Source: Thermodesulfobacteriota bacterium
GTDB lineage: Bacteria > Desulfobacterota_D > UBA1144 > Nemesobacterales > CSP1-2
NCBI GenBank assembly: GCA_035559815.1
Contig: DATMAT010000038.1
Location: 1-59,295, forward strand
Length of the DNA stretch: 59,295 nucleotides
Direction of reading: 5' to 3'
Shown here: positions 1 to 8,503 of the stretch, one piece after another
Numbering within the stretch: position 1 is the first letter of the stretch
Layout of the letters: each line of letters begins with the position of its first letter
Program-made: the position numbers and the translations under genes
Notes under the pieces: model-generated
What the model was told of the DNA's origin: nothing
The model's database searches: none
The model's input: the letters and a program-made list of their open reading frames with translations, nothing else

Positions 1-1
1 A

Positions 2-361
2 TGGTTGGGAAACAGGGCATTTTTGGAGCGGATGGAGAGATTGGTGGAGAAGAGGGATTTAGAAGAGGTTCCATCGGCACAGACTTTTCCCTCACGACCA
101 ACAAAACCCGATGTGCTTGAATCCGTTTCGAGAGAATATGGCATAACAGTAGAGGAGTTGGTTGGACGAATGGATCAGGGGGCATATAGGGCGGCGGTTT
201 ATCTTTTGCGAAGGGTGGTTAATCTAAGCCTCAAGGGAGTGGCGGAGGAATTTGGAGTATCACCGTCAAGGATATCGAAGATACAAGGTGAGATTCAAAA
301 GGGCATAAAGAGAGATTCAAAACTGCTTAAATTGTTAGAAAGGTATAAGGTCAAGAACTGA
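2..361 (+). CDS. C-terminal part of a REP-associated (Y1-type) transposase
   Basis: The frame is open to the left window edge, so only the last ~120 residues are seen. They hold a DnaA-like/HTH module: a region resembling 'YGITVEELV' followed by 'AAVYLLRRVVNLSLKGVAEE' and 'GVSPSRISKI'. This order is what I know from the C-terminal extension of RAYT-type transposases (Y1_Tnp family) in Desulfobacterota-like genomes. The catalytic HUH domain would lie upstream of the window. Such single-copy transposases are linked to REP-like palindromes, and many palindromic repeats occur further along this window. Alternative: another DnaA-like HTH protein. The family call is fairly firm; the link to these repeats is inference. 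Confidence 0.7.
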   Translation, partial: WLGNRAFLERMERLVEKRDLEEVPSAQTFPSRPTKPDVLESVSREYGITVEELVGRMDQGAYRAAVYLLRRVVNLSLKGVAEEFGVSPSRISKIQGEIQKGIKRDSKLLKLLERYKVKN

Positions 362-431
362 CCCTATTATACTTCGATCATTTACCCTACGATAAGAAAT
401 ATTCGATTATTTTATGTGAGTTTGAATACAA

Positions 432-453
432 TTTTGTAGCCTCCCTTACAAAA
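432..453. promoter_or_regulatory. Inverted-repeat operator upstream of narK
   Basis: The site reads TTTTGTAG-N6-TTACAAAA. A near-identical inverted repeat lies at 4729-4752 before the nitrite reductase gene. Each is followed by a TGTA tetramer and lies about 110 bp upstream of a sigma-54 promoter, the usual position for an enhancer-binding protein site. Which regulator binds is not shown; the activator encoded at 13616-15463 is the nearest candidate. Confidence 0.6.
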
Positions 454-561
454 GTGTAGCTTCTTACTAAATTTGCCTACTTGTTTAATAGGTCACATTT
501 CTACGGATTTGCCCCTTTAAATAAGGCTTTTTAACATCATCCATACCCCGGCTATCCACAA

Positions 562-577
562 CGGCATAAGAATTGCT
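562..577 (+). promoter_or_regulatory. Sigma-54 promoter for narK
   Basis: CGGCATAAGAATTGCT has the invariant GG (563-564), ten bases, then GC (575-576), matching the -24/-12 consensus. It lies about 35 bp before the narK start and matches the nitrite reductase promoter core (GGCATAAGA-TTGC) almost exactly. Confidence 0.75.
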
Positions 578-613
578 CAACTTGCCCGAAATACTCTAAA
601 GGAGGATTTATGT

Positions 614-1945
614 ATGGAAATCATGAATAAAGCCATCCGGATTCAGTTGCTCGATTTTAAGTCACCTCAAATGCGCGCCTTTCACGTTACTTGGTTCGCC
701 TTTTTCTTGTGTTTCTTCGGCTGGTTTGGTATCGCTCCACTCATGGCCGTTGTCAGAGATGACCTGCATCTCACCAAAACCCAGATTGGGAACACCATAA
801 TCGCATCAGTAGCCATTACCATTCTCTTTCGTCTCATCATAGGCCGCCTTTGCGACCGTATAGGGCCTCGCCTGGCGTACACCTGGCTTCTCATCCTCGG
901 ATCGTTACCGGTTATGGGAATTGGTCTTTCTAATAGCTACGAAACATTTTTGTTATTCCGATTGGCCATAGGTGCTATCGGCGCTTCCTTTGTGATCACT
1001 CAATATCACACCTCGGTCATGTTCGCTCCTAACTGTGTCGGTACGGCTAATGCTACTACGGCGGGTTGGGGCAATTTGGGAGGAGGTGTAACTCAGATGG
1101 TGATGCCGCTTATATTCGCAGCCTTCTTGAGTCTGGGAATAGACAAATTTTTGAGTTGGCGTCTCTCCATGGTTGTCCCCGGCGCCCTTCTCTTTCTTAC
1201 CGGTATTGGATATTACTTTCTTACCCAGGATGCTCCAAACGGCAACTACAAAGAATTGCGTGAGAAAGGCGAGCTTCCACCGGCCAATGATGGCCAACAT
1301 GGTTCGTTTATGCTTGCGGCCAAGGATTACCGCGTCTGGGCCCTTTTTGTAGTTTATGCCGCTTGCTTTGGGGTGGAGTTAACCATTAACAACATTGCCG
1401 CCCTCTACTACTATGACCAATTTAGCCTGGACCTGGAGACTGCCGGGTTGATTGCCAGTCTGTTTGGCCTTATGAATATCTTTGCCCGAACCCTGGGCGG
1501 TGTATACTCAGACCGTTTTGCCGCTAAATTTGGGCTAAAGGGTCGGGTCAGCTTGTTATTTGCCGTTTTGTTGCTGGAAGGCCTAGCGCTCATTGTCTTC
1601 TCCCAAATGTCCATACTTTTTACAGCCGTCACCTCTATGATCGTGTTCAGTTTGTTCGTGCAGATGTCCGAGGGTGCAACCTACGGAGTGGTTCCATTCG
1701 TGAATAAAAAAGCCTTGGGGTCGGTAGCCGGTATCGTAGGCGCTGGTGGCAATGCCGGGGCGGTTGCCGCAGGATTTCTCTTCAGGGCAGAGAGCTTGAG
1801 CACGCAACAAGGTTTGATGTATCTTGGTATACTAGTCGTCATCGCCTCCGGTTTTGCCTTATTGGTTAGATTCTCGCCAGAGGTGGTAGCAGAGGAGAAA
1901 GAGGCGCTACAGCAAGCCTTGGCTCAAAGGGCGGTAGCAAACTAG
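614..1945 (+). CDS. narK: NarK-family nitrate/nitrite MFS transporter
   Basis: This inner-membrane transporter of the nitrate/nitrite porter family has 443 residues and a hydrophobic pattern fitting 12 helices. The MFS motif A is visible between helices 2 and 3 (GRLCDRIGPR, about residues 76-87). Two glycine-rich nitrate signatures follow: 'AGWGNLGGG' near residue 150 and 'GIVGAGGNAGA' near residue 375. The ATG at 614 sits 8 nt after AAAGGAGG. It likely imports nitrate for the reductases encoded at 5-12 kb. A sigma-54 promoter and shared operator upstream suggest co-regulation with them. Direction (uptake versus nitrite export) cannot be read from sequence, but the assimilatory neighbours favour nitrate uptake. 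Confidence 0.92.
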   Translation: MEIMNKAIRIQLLDFKSPQMRAFHVTWFAFFLCFFGWFGIAPLMAVVRDDLHLTKTQIGNTIIASVAITILFRLIIGRLCDRIGPRLAYTWLLILGSLPVMGIGLSNSYETFLLFRLAIGAIGASFVITQYHTSVMFAPNCVGTANATTAGWGNLGGGVTQMVMPLIFAAFLSLGIDKFLSWRLSMVVPGALLFLTGIGYYFLTQDAPNGNYKELREKGELPPANDGQHGSFMLAAKDYRVWALFVVYAACFGVELTINNIAALYYYDQFSLDLETAGLIASLFGLMNIFARTLGGVYSDRFAAKFGLKGRVSLLFAVLLLEGLALIVFSQMSILFTAVTSMIVFSLFVQMSEGATYGVVPFVNKKALGSVAGIVGAGGNAGAVAAGFLFRAESLSTQQGLMYLGILVVIASGFALLVRFSPEVVAEEKEALQQALAQRAVAN

Positions 1946-1975
1946 CTAATAATGCTACGACCGAAGAGCAATATG

Positions 1976-2360
1976 GCTCAGAGTGTCATTCCGAATTCCT
2001 CAACATACTTAGAGCTTGTCCTGAGTGAAACGAAGGAATAAACTCATGTGAGGAAGCTTATGAGAAATCTGACAGAAGTGTAGTGTCATTCCGAACGAAC
2101 ATGAGGAATCTTCAACATTTCATCATTAAGATTTCTTCCCCATTAGATATGAAATTATATCACGGGGTCGAAGTGACAGAAGAAGCGGTAGAAACGGCCT
2201 CATTATCCTTGTCATTCCGAGCCTTGTCCCGAACGAATGTGAGGGAGCTTGTGAGGAATCTGACACAAGGTGTCATTCCGAGCGGATGCGAGGAATCTTT
2301 TTCTTAGATTTCTCCCGGAGTTTATCCAGCATAGCGAAGGAGTCGAAATGACAATACAGC
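1976..2360. repeat. Cluster of GTCATTCCGA...GAGGAATCT repeats
   Basis: The narK-porin gap holds at least four imperfect copies of a module beginning GTCATTCCGA and ending GAGGAATCT, near 1983, 2084, 2213 and 2271. Degenerate forms recur at about 16363, 29990, 43390 and 56780. A 74-codon frame across this block is a by-product of the repeats. Dispersed REP-like element; mechanism unknown. Confidence 0.7.
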
Positions 2361-2427
2361 GGTAATCCTTTTGGCAATCTACAGGGCACTATCACGGTAA
2401 AATCTCTTAGAGGAGGATTTTAAGTCT

Positions 2428-3879
2428 ATGTTATCCCTATACAAAGCCTACAGCTTTGCCGTGTTATTAACCTTGTTTTGTTTTATTCATGTCTCCCCAA
2501 GCAGGGCATTTGACCTAGAGAGATCGGATATAAGAGTGAGCGGTGGAGTAGACATTAGGCTTAGAAACGAGCTTTGGAGCACCTTTGAAAGAGAGGGAGC
2601 AGACACAGACAGAATTTATGATTTCTTTCTCATAAGGGCGCGAGGATTTATCGATATTATCTGGAAGAACCTCACGATTCATGTGATGGGCCAGGGGGTT
2701 AAGGCGTTCAACCTCCCGGAAAACGGCGCCTTTGGACCAGGCCCTTTGTACTTTAATGCAAGCGACCAGGACACCGGCCCTGGAAATTTCCAGGTCGTAG
2801 AAGCCTACTTACACCTGAAAGATATCCACGGCTTTTATTTAAAAGGCGGACGCATAGGAATCCTGGAAGGCGCTGAGGTGCTTTACGGAGAGCCAAAGAT
2901 TGACTGGGTTATAAAAGCAAGGCTTTCAGAAAGACTCATCGGCAACTGGGATTGGGTCAATATAGGCAGGAGGTTTGACGGAGGAACTGCCGGCTATGCC
3001 AATAAAAATCTTGACCTAAATCTCTTTGGAGCAAACGTTACCTTTGGTGGATATGATTTTGATGATGGATACTGGAAAGACCTCGACACCGTAGTGGTCT
3101 TGGGGGGCTCCTTCACCATAAAACAGGACATCGTTGTTCCCAATACACAGTTCAGGGTTTTCAACTATTTCTATTTCGACGACCGCACACCGGCAAGAGA
3201 TCTAGCCGGTGACGACCTGGAGATTAACACCACCGGGTTAAGCGTCGTAGGGGCCTATAATACTGGCCCCGGCCAGGTGGATTTAATGCTCTGGTTTGCG
3301 TTCCAGTTGGGGAATTTTGGAGACCTAGACCAGAAGGCGCTGGCTTTTATTGCCGAGCTGGGTTATCAGTTCATGAGCGCGCCGTGGAAACCTTGGATAA
3401 GGGCGGGAATTGCTTATGCCTCCGGGGATGGTGACCCGGATGATTCCGATAACGGTACGTTTTTCAACATGGTGCCTACCAATCATAAATGGTATGGGTA
3501 CGCCGATGCGGTTGCTTTCATGAACCTGATTAATCCTTATCTCCAATTAATTCTCACTCCACACGAGAAAGTGAGTTTTGCAGTAGACGGGCACTTATTC
3601 CGCTTGGCTTCAGACGATGAGTTTTGGATTAGCGGCTCCGGACCGTTTAATAATCAAGCATTTGGATATGTCTTCAACAGGCCGGTTGAAAGAAAAGACA
3701 TAGAAAAAAATCTTGGAGGTGAAATTGACCTTACTCTGGGTATCAAGCCGGTCAGATTCCTGACCCTAGAAATAGGCTATTCACACTTCTTTGGAGGAAA
3801 GGGAGTAGATGCGGTATTCGATAAAGAAGACCAGCTCGATTGGTTTTACGCTCAAGCTACGGTTAATTTTAGTAAATGA
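2428..3879 (+). CDS. Outer-membrane porin, alginate-export (AlgE-like) family
   Basis: This 483-residue protein has an N-terminal signal peptide (about residues 1-27, ending SPSRAF) followed by alternating hydrophobic/aromatic stretches typical of a beta-barrel. The ending (FYAQATVNFSK) fits an outer-membrane strand. The pattern and length fit the alginate_exp/AlgE-like porin group, which in many genomes sits beside nitrate or nitrite genes rather than alginate genes. An AGGAGG site precedes the ATG by about 11 nt. Lying between narK and the nitrite reductase, it may let anions cross the outer membrane; this is inference from context. Substrate specificity cannot be judged here. Confidence 0.75.
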   Translation: MLSLYKAYSFAVLLTLFCFIHVSPSRAFDLERSDIRVSGGVDIRLRNELWSTFEREGADTDRIYDFFLIRARGFIDIIWKNLTIHVMGQGVKAFNLPENGAFGPGPLYFNASDQDTGPGNFQVVEAYLHLKDIHGFYLKGGRIGILEGAEVLYGEPKIDWVIKARLSERLIGNWDWVNIGRRFDGGTAGYANKNLDLNLFGANVTFGGYDFDDGYWKDLDTVVVLGGSFTIKQDIVVPNTQFRVFNYFYFDDRTPARDLAGDDLEINTTGLSVVGAYNTGPGQVDLMLWFAFQLGNFGDLDQKALAFIAELGYQFMSAPWKPWIRAGIAYASGDGDPDDSDNGTFFNMVPTNHKWYGYADAVAFMNLINPYLQLILTPHEKVSFAVDGHLFRLASDDEFWISGSGPFNNQAFGYVFNRPVERKDIEKNLGGEIDLTLGIKPVRFLTLEIGYSHFFGGKGVDAVFDKEDQLDWFYAQATVNFSK

Positions 3880-3915
3880 ACAGAGCTTTGGAACCCCATA
3901 TACACACCCCTAATT

Positions 3916-3993
3916 CCCCTCTCAAGAGGGGACTAAAGTGGTGTGTTCCCCGTCTAGAGGAGACTTGCTGTAAAAATCCCCTCTATAGAGGGG
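3916..3993. repeat. Palindromic CCCCTCT...AGAGGGG repeats
   Basis: Just after the porin stop there are two palindromes: CCCCTCTCAAGAGGGG (3916-3931) and the perfect CCCCTCTATAGAGGGG (3978-3993). Related fragments (GAGAGGGGTG, CCCCTCTACAG) continue to about 4120. They may act as mRNA 3' hairpins. Overlapping frames on both strands here are repeat artefacts. From 4120 to 4308 nothing else is evident. Confidence 0.65.
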
Positions 3994-4308
3994 TGGCTCG
4001 AAGAGCCGGGGTGTGTCTTTTCTGGAGAGGGGTGACTCAGAGAGTCGAACTGTGTCCCCTCTACAGACCTGTCCTGAGCCTGGCCGAAGGAGGGGTATCT
4101 CGTAGGGACGGGGTGTGTTACCCGGTCCGGATAAAAGTTACATACACGGCGTTTTGACATTAAACTAGCCTTGCTATAAAATCAGAAAAAAAACGATAAC
4201 TTGTAGTATCAGGCACCATCACTCCTAATACGCGATGAACCCGACCGTCCAACAGCGGTGCTTCACTTGCTGTGGTTGGCAGGTTACCGCGATTGTTAGT
4301 TAAAAAAT

Positions 4309-4599
4309 ATGAAATTAAAGAAAATACCACCCGGCACTAAATTGCCAGTCAAGTTTACCCAACGCGAATGGCGTCTCATTCGCGACAAGATATATTATAA
4401 CCCAGACTTTGCAAAATTAGCTGTTGTGGAAGGCAAAGGGGTCAGAGCTGACCTGTCATTGGGCGACATCGAAGAGATTCAAGGATACGTGGCTTTTGAG
4501 GCCAATCATACAAAGAACCTAAAACTTCAAAAGGAACTCGACCGACTCTTTGCCAAGCTGCAAGTCTTTCTGGATAGCTATGACGATCAAAATGAATGA
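4309..4599 (+). CDS. Small hypothetical protein
   Basis: This is a 96-residue soluble, charged protein with no signal peptide or membrane segment. I do not recognise the family. Its composition looks like a genuine protein: an N-terminal 'TQREWRLIRDKIYYNPDFAK' stretch, then a long amphipathic helix (about residues 55-90) rich in Lys, Leu and Glu. No good ribosome binding site is visible before the ATG, which weakens the call. It lies alone between the porin repeats and the nitrite reductase promoter, on the same strand, and does not appear to share the downstream sigma-54 promoter. Function unknown. Confidence 0.5.
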   Translation: MKLKKIPPGTKLPVKFTQREWRLIRDKIYYNPDFAKLAVVEGKGVRADLSLGDIEEIQGYVAFEANHTKNLKLQKELDRLFAKLQVFLDSYDDQNE

Positions 4600-4728
4600 A
4601 AACAATATAGACCTATCCGAACCAATGATCCATTCACGAGAGACGCTAGAAAGAAATAGAGTAAAATACCGAAATGGGCTCAGGCCAAAATCTTGGCCAA
4701 CATTGTCGTTAATGTAAGATTGAGAGCA

Positions 4729-4752
4729 TTTTTGTAGAATTTCTTACAAAAA
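4729..4752. promoter_or_regulatory. Inverted-repeat operator upstream of the nitrite reductase gene
   Basis: TTTTTGTAG-N6-TTACAAAAA is a near-perfect inverted repeat, followed by TGTA. Bases beyond it (CTT/CCT...AATTT.CC and CCCTT.AAATAA) also match the narK upstream region, so the two promoter regions look homologous over more than 100 bp. Confidence 0.6.
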
Positions 4753-4858
4753 TGTAATTCCTCAGCAATTTCCCTTCCCATTCAATAAACCCCGATCAAC
4801 ACGAATTTTCCCTTCAAATAAAAGCGATTGGCCTCTTTTCGTGTTTAGTCAACCTCTC

Positions 4859-4874
4859 TGGCATAAGACTTGCC
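4859..4874 (+). promoter_or_regulatory. Sigma-54 promoter for the nitrite/nitrate reductase operon
   Basis: TGGCATAAGACTTGCC contains GG at 4860-4861 and GC at 4872-4873, exactly ten bases apart. It lies about 107 bp after the inverted repeat, against about 110 bp at narK. The leader to the ATG at 5070 is about 185 nt and carries inverted GTCTTTAGTC/GACTAAAGAC-type repeats (4918-5020) that could form hairpins in the mRNA. Confidence 0.75.
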
Positions 4875-5069
4875 CTAAACACAATCTAACCATAAAGGCA
4901 CGAAGAAATAAGTCGTCGGTCTTTAGTCATTAGTCCTTCGACAAAAATCATTCGACTGAGCCTGTAGTGAGTCTATCGAACTGCTCACGATGAAGTCTAA
5001 AGACTAGCGACCAAAGACTACTTCCTGTCTTAGTGTCTTCGTGGCAAAAATCATGTAAGGAAGATACGG

Positions 5070-8000
5070 ATGGGCTTAAATACCGAGAGGGTCGTCATAG
5101 TCGGAAACGGAATGGCCGGCTTAACTGCCCTCCAGGAAATCCTCAGAAAAAAAAAGAAAAATCTCGATATCGTAGTTTTCGGAGACGAACCATATCCCAG
5201 TTACAACCGAATTCTCCTCTCCGAAGTCCTCTCCGGCAAGCGAGGTTTTACACAGCTCACTCTCAAGCCCAGGAAATGGTATGAAGAAAATGGAATTCGC
5301 CTCTATACCGGAGCCCGGGTCACGGAGGTTGACGCGGGAAAGGGACGAGTCTATACGGAAAGCGGTTCCCTAAAATCCTCCCTCTTTGATCCCCGACTGG
5401 ATCGGGGATACCCCAGATCCCACGGCTTCTCCTCCCCCTATGACAAACTCCTTCTGGCAACCGGCAGCCTGCCATCTATCCCTCCGATTCAAGGGACCGA
5501 GAAAAAGGGCGTTTTTGTATACAGGACAGTGGAGGATGTCTGGGGAATGATGGAGATGGCGCGCTACAAAAAGCGTGCTGTGGTGATAGGAGGAGGGCTT
5601 CTAGGGCTTGAGGCAGCCAAGGCTCTCAAGGACAATGGGATGGAGGTTACCGTCGTTCATCTTCTAGACAGACTAATGGAACAGCAGCTCGATTTTACCG
5701 CTGCATCTCTTCTCAAGGCACAGCTTGAACGAATGGGGATCAGGATTCTGATGGAACGAGTGACTGAGGAGGTTCTGGGAAACGGTAACGTAACTGGAGT
5801 CCGTTTCCGGGACGGAGAAACCGTGGATGCAGACCTGGTTCTCATATGTACCGGCATCCGACCGAATGCAGAACTAGGAAAGAAAGCAGGCTTAATGGTA
5901 AATCGCGGAGTTGTAGTAAACGACTACCTTGAAACAAGCAATTCGAACATTTATGCGGTTGGGGAATGCGTCGAGCATCGGGGAAGAACCTACGGACTCT
6001 TTGACCCCTTAATAGAGCAGGCACGGATTGTCGCCGATTCCATTGCCGGCGAGGGAGAACTCACTTACGAAGGCTCCCTTGTGTCCGCAGTGCTCAAAGT
6101 TGCCGGAATCAATCTAGTTTCTATCGGAAACTTTCTTGGCGGAGAAGGCTTTGATGAAGTTGCATATTCAGACCAGGAATTGGGACTCTACAAAAAGGTT
6201 GTTCTACAGAATAACCGGGTTGTCGGCGCCGTCCTTATGGGAGACGTAACAGAATATAGACGGCTCTTTAAGCTCATTAAAGAAGGCACCGAGGTCTCGG
6301 GTAGAAGGCAGTCGCTTCTGTGGGGTGAAAATACTTTAGAGACTAATGTAGAGACGACTCGGCGAGTGGTCTCTACGGTAAAATCAGAGGAAGAAACTGC
6401 GGTCGAAGAGATAAACGGCGACGTTCCACTAGTCCCAGAAGAGCCTCCGCCACACTACGTAACCGACAACGACAGGCAAAGAGCCAGGGCAAACAAGTGG
6501 CTCACCAAGATGGATACCCCGAGAATCAAATCAGAGGGACTGGAAGTGGATTTCGAACGATACCGCCGTGAGGGATTCTCGGTAATTCCCCCAGAGGACT
6601 TATACCGCTTGAAGACATACGGGTACTGCAGCCAAAAGCAAGAGGGGTATTTCATGCGACGAATCAGAGTACCCGGAGGGGAAATAACCGCCTCGCAATT
6701 GGAACAGGTCGCTCACCTTGCCGAGGAATATGGAGGATGGGTGCACCTGACAACTCGTCACAACATAGAGCTCCATTGGACTCAGGTCGAGAATTCGGAG
6801 AAGATTGATAACGCTCTCAAGGATGTTGGGCTCACCACCCGCTCCGCATGCGGTCACACCTTCCGAAACATCACCGCTTGTGAACAGGCTGGAATATGCG
6901 AGGACGAAATCATAGATGTACGACCCTGGGTTAAAATCGTCCACAACTACGTGATAGACAACTCTCCCTTCTTGAACAGGAAACTCCCCCGCCGACTAAA
7001 TGTATATTTTGCCGGGTGCGGGAGCTGCCGCGCCTTCGCCCGACTAAACGACATTGCTTTCGTGGCGGTGTGGGGAAAATATCAGGGCGCAATGATTCCC
7101 GGTTTTGAGATATGGGTTGGAGGAAGCCTGGGAGCAAAACCTCACCTGTCCCACAAACTGCTCGACTTCGTCACCCCGGAACAAGCCCTGCCCGCAGTAC
7201 AAACGATTACAGAAATCTACACCAGGCACGGATATGTCAGAGGAAACGCTAACCCGCGTCTTAAGGTTTTGATCGATGAGTGGGGATTCGACCGTTTCAA
7301 AGAGGAATTCCTAAGCCTGTTCAGTTATAGGTCTATTCCCTTGGAGATATCCGAGGTTCTAAATGCCTGCGACTTAGAAAATAAAAATAACGGGTCTATA
7401 TCAGAAGAGGGAATCTATCCACAACAACAGAAGGGCTATTACCGGGTTGTGGTTCGAGTTCCACTTGGAGAACTGACATCCAAGCAAACGCTGGCCCTAT
7501 GCCGTCTGTCTTTAGAGTACGGAGATGGGAGGCTTATAGTCACAAAACAGCAAAACCTGGAGCTTCAATGGGTGAAAAAGGAAAAACTACTCAAGCTTCT
7601 TAAAGCGCTCAGGGAGATTGGGCTTAGCCCTAAGGGTGCGGGGTCCATCCTGGATGTTCAAGCCTGCTCGGGAACGACATTTTGCATCTGGGGAGTCTCC
7701 GATTCGCAGGGAACCGGCGACACGCTCATCAGGCATATAGCAGAAAAGAAATACATGGAAGACGAGGAAGTGAGAAAGATAAGAATCCATATATCCGGAT
7801 GTCCAAACAGTTGCGCCCAGCATCAGGTAGCGGAGATAGGACTCTCCGGCAGTAATGGAAAATACTTTCTCTATCTGGGCGGCCACATGAACGGAGACGC
7901 CAGGGTTGGTACGGTCGTCCGCTCGAATATCGCCCCGGATGAAATCAACCTGACGCTCGACACGATAATCGATCTTTATCTAGGAATGAGAGAAGAAAAA

Positions 8001-8411
8001 GAGTCCTTTGCGGTTTTCGTAGAGCGGGTCGGCACAGAAAAATTATCGAAGCTTCTAAGTGAGCGATTGGACACGCCAGAAGCCGTGCAAAATCGGGCTA
8101 GTTTGGCTGAAAAATCTAAAATCGATCCAGCGGATTCAATTGTAAAGGAATATACCATACGGTTCAAGCTAAACGGCAAGACTACCACTATCAAGGTTTG
8201 CCGGAATGAGAAAATACTTCAAAAAGGACTAGATGAAGGCCTTCCCCTACCCTTCAGTTGCCAGCAGGGAAGCTGCGGCACTTGCAAACTAAGAGTAAAA
8301 GGCAAATTTCATCAAGGTCAGGTTGAGGGGATTACACCCGAGGAGATAGCCAGCGGCTACGCCCTAATCTGCATGGCCGAACCGAGGGGGGATATGGAAG
8401 TGGAAGTATAA
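5070..8411 (+). CDS. nirB: Fusion NAD(P)H nitrite reductase: FAD reductase + siroheme reductase + ferredoxin
   Basis: This 1113-residue cytoplasmic enzyme should reduce nitrite to ammonium. Residues 1-415 form a NirB-type NAD(P)H/FAD reductase with GNGMAG (about 11-16), PYPSYNR, ATG (about 131), GGGLLG (about 174) and AVGE (about 296). Residues 525-1000 form the two pseudo-repeats of a siroheme/4Fe-4S reductase, with cluster ligands C866, C872, C911 and C915. Residues 1028-1113 are a plant-type [2Fe-2S] ferredoxin (C1064, C1069, C1072, C1101). Classical NirB instead has an internal BFD-type [2Fe-2S] domain and is about 800-850 residues; I see no BFD motif here. Two palindromic repeats lie inside the frame, at codons 107-114 and in the interdomain linker (427-436). 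The nitrate reductase gene follows 92 nt later. Confidence 0.88.
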   Translation: MGLNTERVVIVGNGMAGLTALQEILRKKKKNLDIVVFGDEPYPSYNRILLSEVLSGKRGFTQLTLKPRKWYEENGIRLYTGARVTEVDAGKGRVYTESGSLKSSLFDPRLDRGYPRSHGFSSPYDKLLLATGSLPSIPPIQGTEKKGVFVYRTVEDVWGMMEMARYKKRAVVIGGGLLGLEAAKALKDNGMEVTVVHLLDRLMEQQLDFTAASLLKAQLERMGIRILMERVTEEVLGNGNVTGVRFRDGETVDADLVLICTGIRPNAELGKKAGLMVNRGVVVNDYLETSNSNIYAVGECVEHRGRTYGLFDPLIEQARIVADSIAGEGELTYEGSLVSAVLKVAGINLVSIGNFLGGEGFDEVAYSDQELGLYKKVVLQNNRVVGAVLMGDVTEYRRLFKLIKEGTEVSGRRQSLLWGENTLETNVETTRRVVSTVKSEEETAVEEINGDVPLVPEEPPPHYVTDNDRQRARANKWLTKMDTPRIKSEGLEVDFERYRREGFSVIPPEDLYRLKTYGYCSQKQEGYFMRRIRVPGGEITASQLEQVAHLAEEYGGWVHLTTRHNIELHWTQVENSEKIDNALKDVGLTTRSACGHTFRNITACEQAGICEDEIIDVRPWVKIVHNYVIDNSPFLNRKLPRRLNVYFAGCGSCRAFARLNDIAFVAVWGKYQGAMIPGFEIWVGGSLGAKPHLSHKLLDFVTPEQALPAVQTITEIYTRHGYVRGNANPRLKVLIDEWGFDRFKEEFLSLFSYRSIPLEISEVLNACDLENKNNGSISEEGIYPQQQKGYYRVVVRVPLGELTSKQTLALCRLSLEYGDGRLIVTKQQNLELQWVKKEKLLKLLKALREIGLSPKGAGSILDVQACSGTTFCIWGVSDSQGTGDTLIRHIAEKKYMEDEEVRKIRIHISGCPNSCAQHQVAEIGLSGSNGKYFLYLGGHMNGDARVGTVVRSNIAPDEINLTLDTIIDLYLGMREEKESFAVFVERVGTEKLSKLLSERLDTPEAVQNRASLAEKSKIDPADSIVKEYTIRFKLNGKTTTIKVCRNEKILQKGLDEGLPLPFSCQQGSCGTCKLRVKGKFHQGQVEGITPEEIASGYALICMAEPRGDMEVEV
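5389..5409. repeat. Palindromic repeat inside the nitrite reductase frame
   Basis: ATCCCCGA-N5-TCGGGGAT encodes part of a local insertion (FDPRLDRGYPRS) between the TESGSL strand and the conserved YDKLLLATG motif, where homologues normally run on directly. The frame is kept. Confidence 0.65.
6348..6376. repeat. GTAGAGACG palindrome inside the nitrite reductase linker
   Basis: This 29-bp element starts GTAGAGACGAC and ends GTCTCTAC. It matches the intergenic copy at 12063-12091 at 25 of 29 positions. It encodes 'VETTRRVVST' in the linker between the FAD reductase and siroheme modules. Confidence 0.7.
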
Positions 8412-8414
8412 AGA

Positions 8415-8488
8415 TTAGCCACAAAGGCACAAAGACACAAAGTTTAAAATCTAAATTTAAAATCTTTTCTTAGTGTCTTCGTGGCTAA
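8415..8488 (+). other. Structured intercistronic region between nitrite and nitrate reductase genes
   Basis: TTAGCCAC...AAGACAC on the left pairs with GTGTCTTCGTGGCTAA on the right. An inner TTTAAAATCT/AGATTTTAAA-type pair lies between them. The right arm (CTTAGTGTCTTCGTGGC) is also present before the nitrite reductase start (about 5027-5044), so it is a dispersed repeat. It may stabilise or segment the operon mRNA. Confidence 0.5.
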
Positions 8489-8503
8489 AAAACAGGTGAA
8501 AGC

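Noticed and set aside
2083-2307. 74-codon plus-strand frame between narK and the porin
   Set aside because: It is made entirely of GTCATTCCGA...GAGGAATCT repeat copies, with no ribosome binding site or protein-like composition.
3876-4160. Overlapping frames on both strands after the porin
   Set aside because: They are generated by palindromic CCCCTCT/AGAGGGG repeats; neither has a binding site or recognisable domain.
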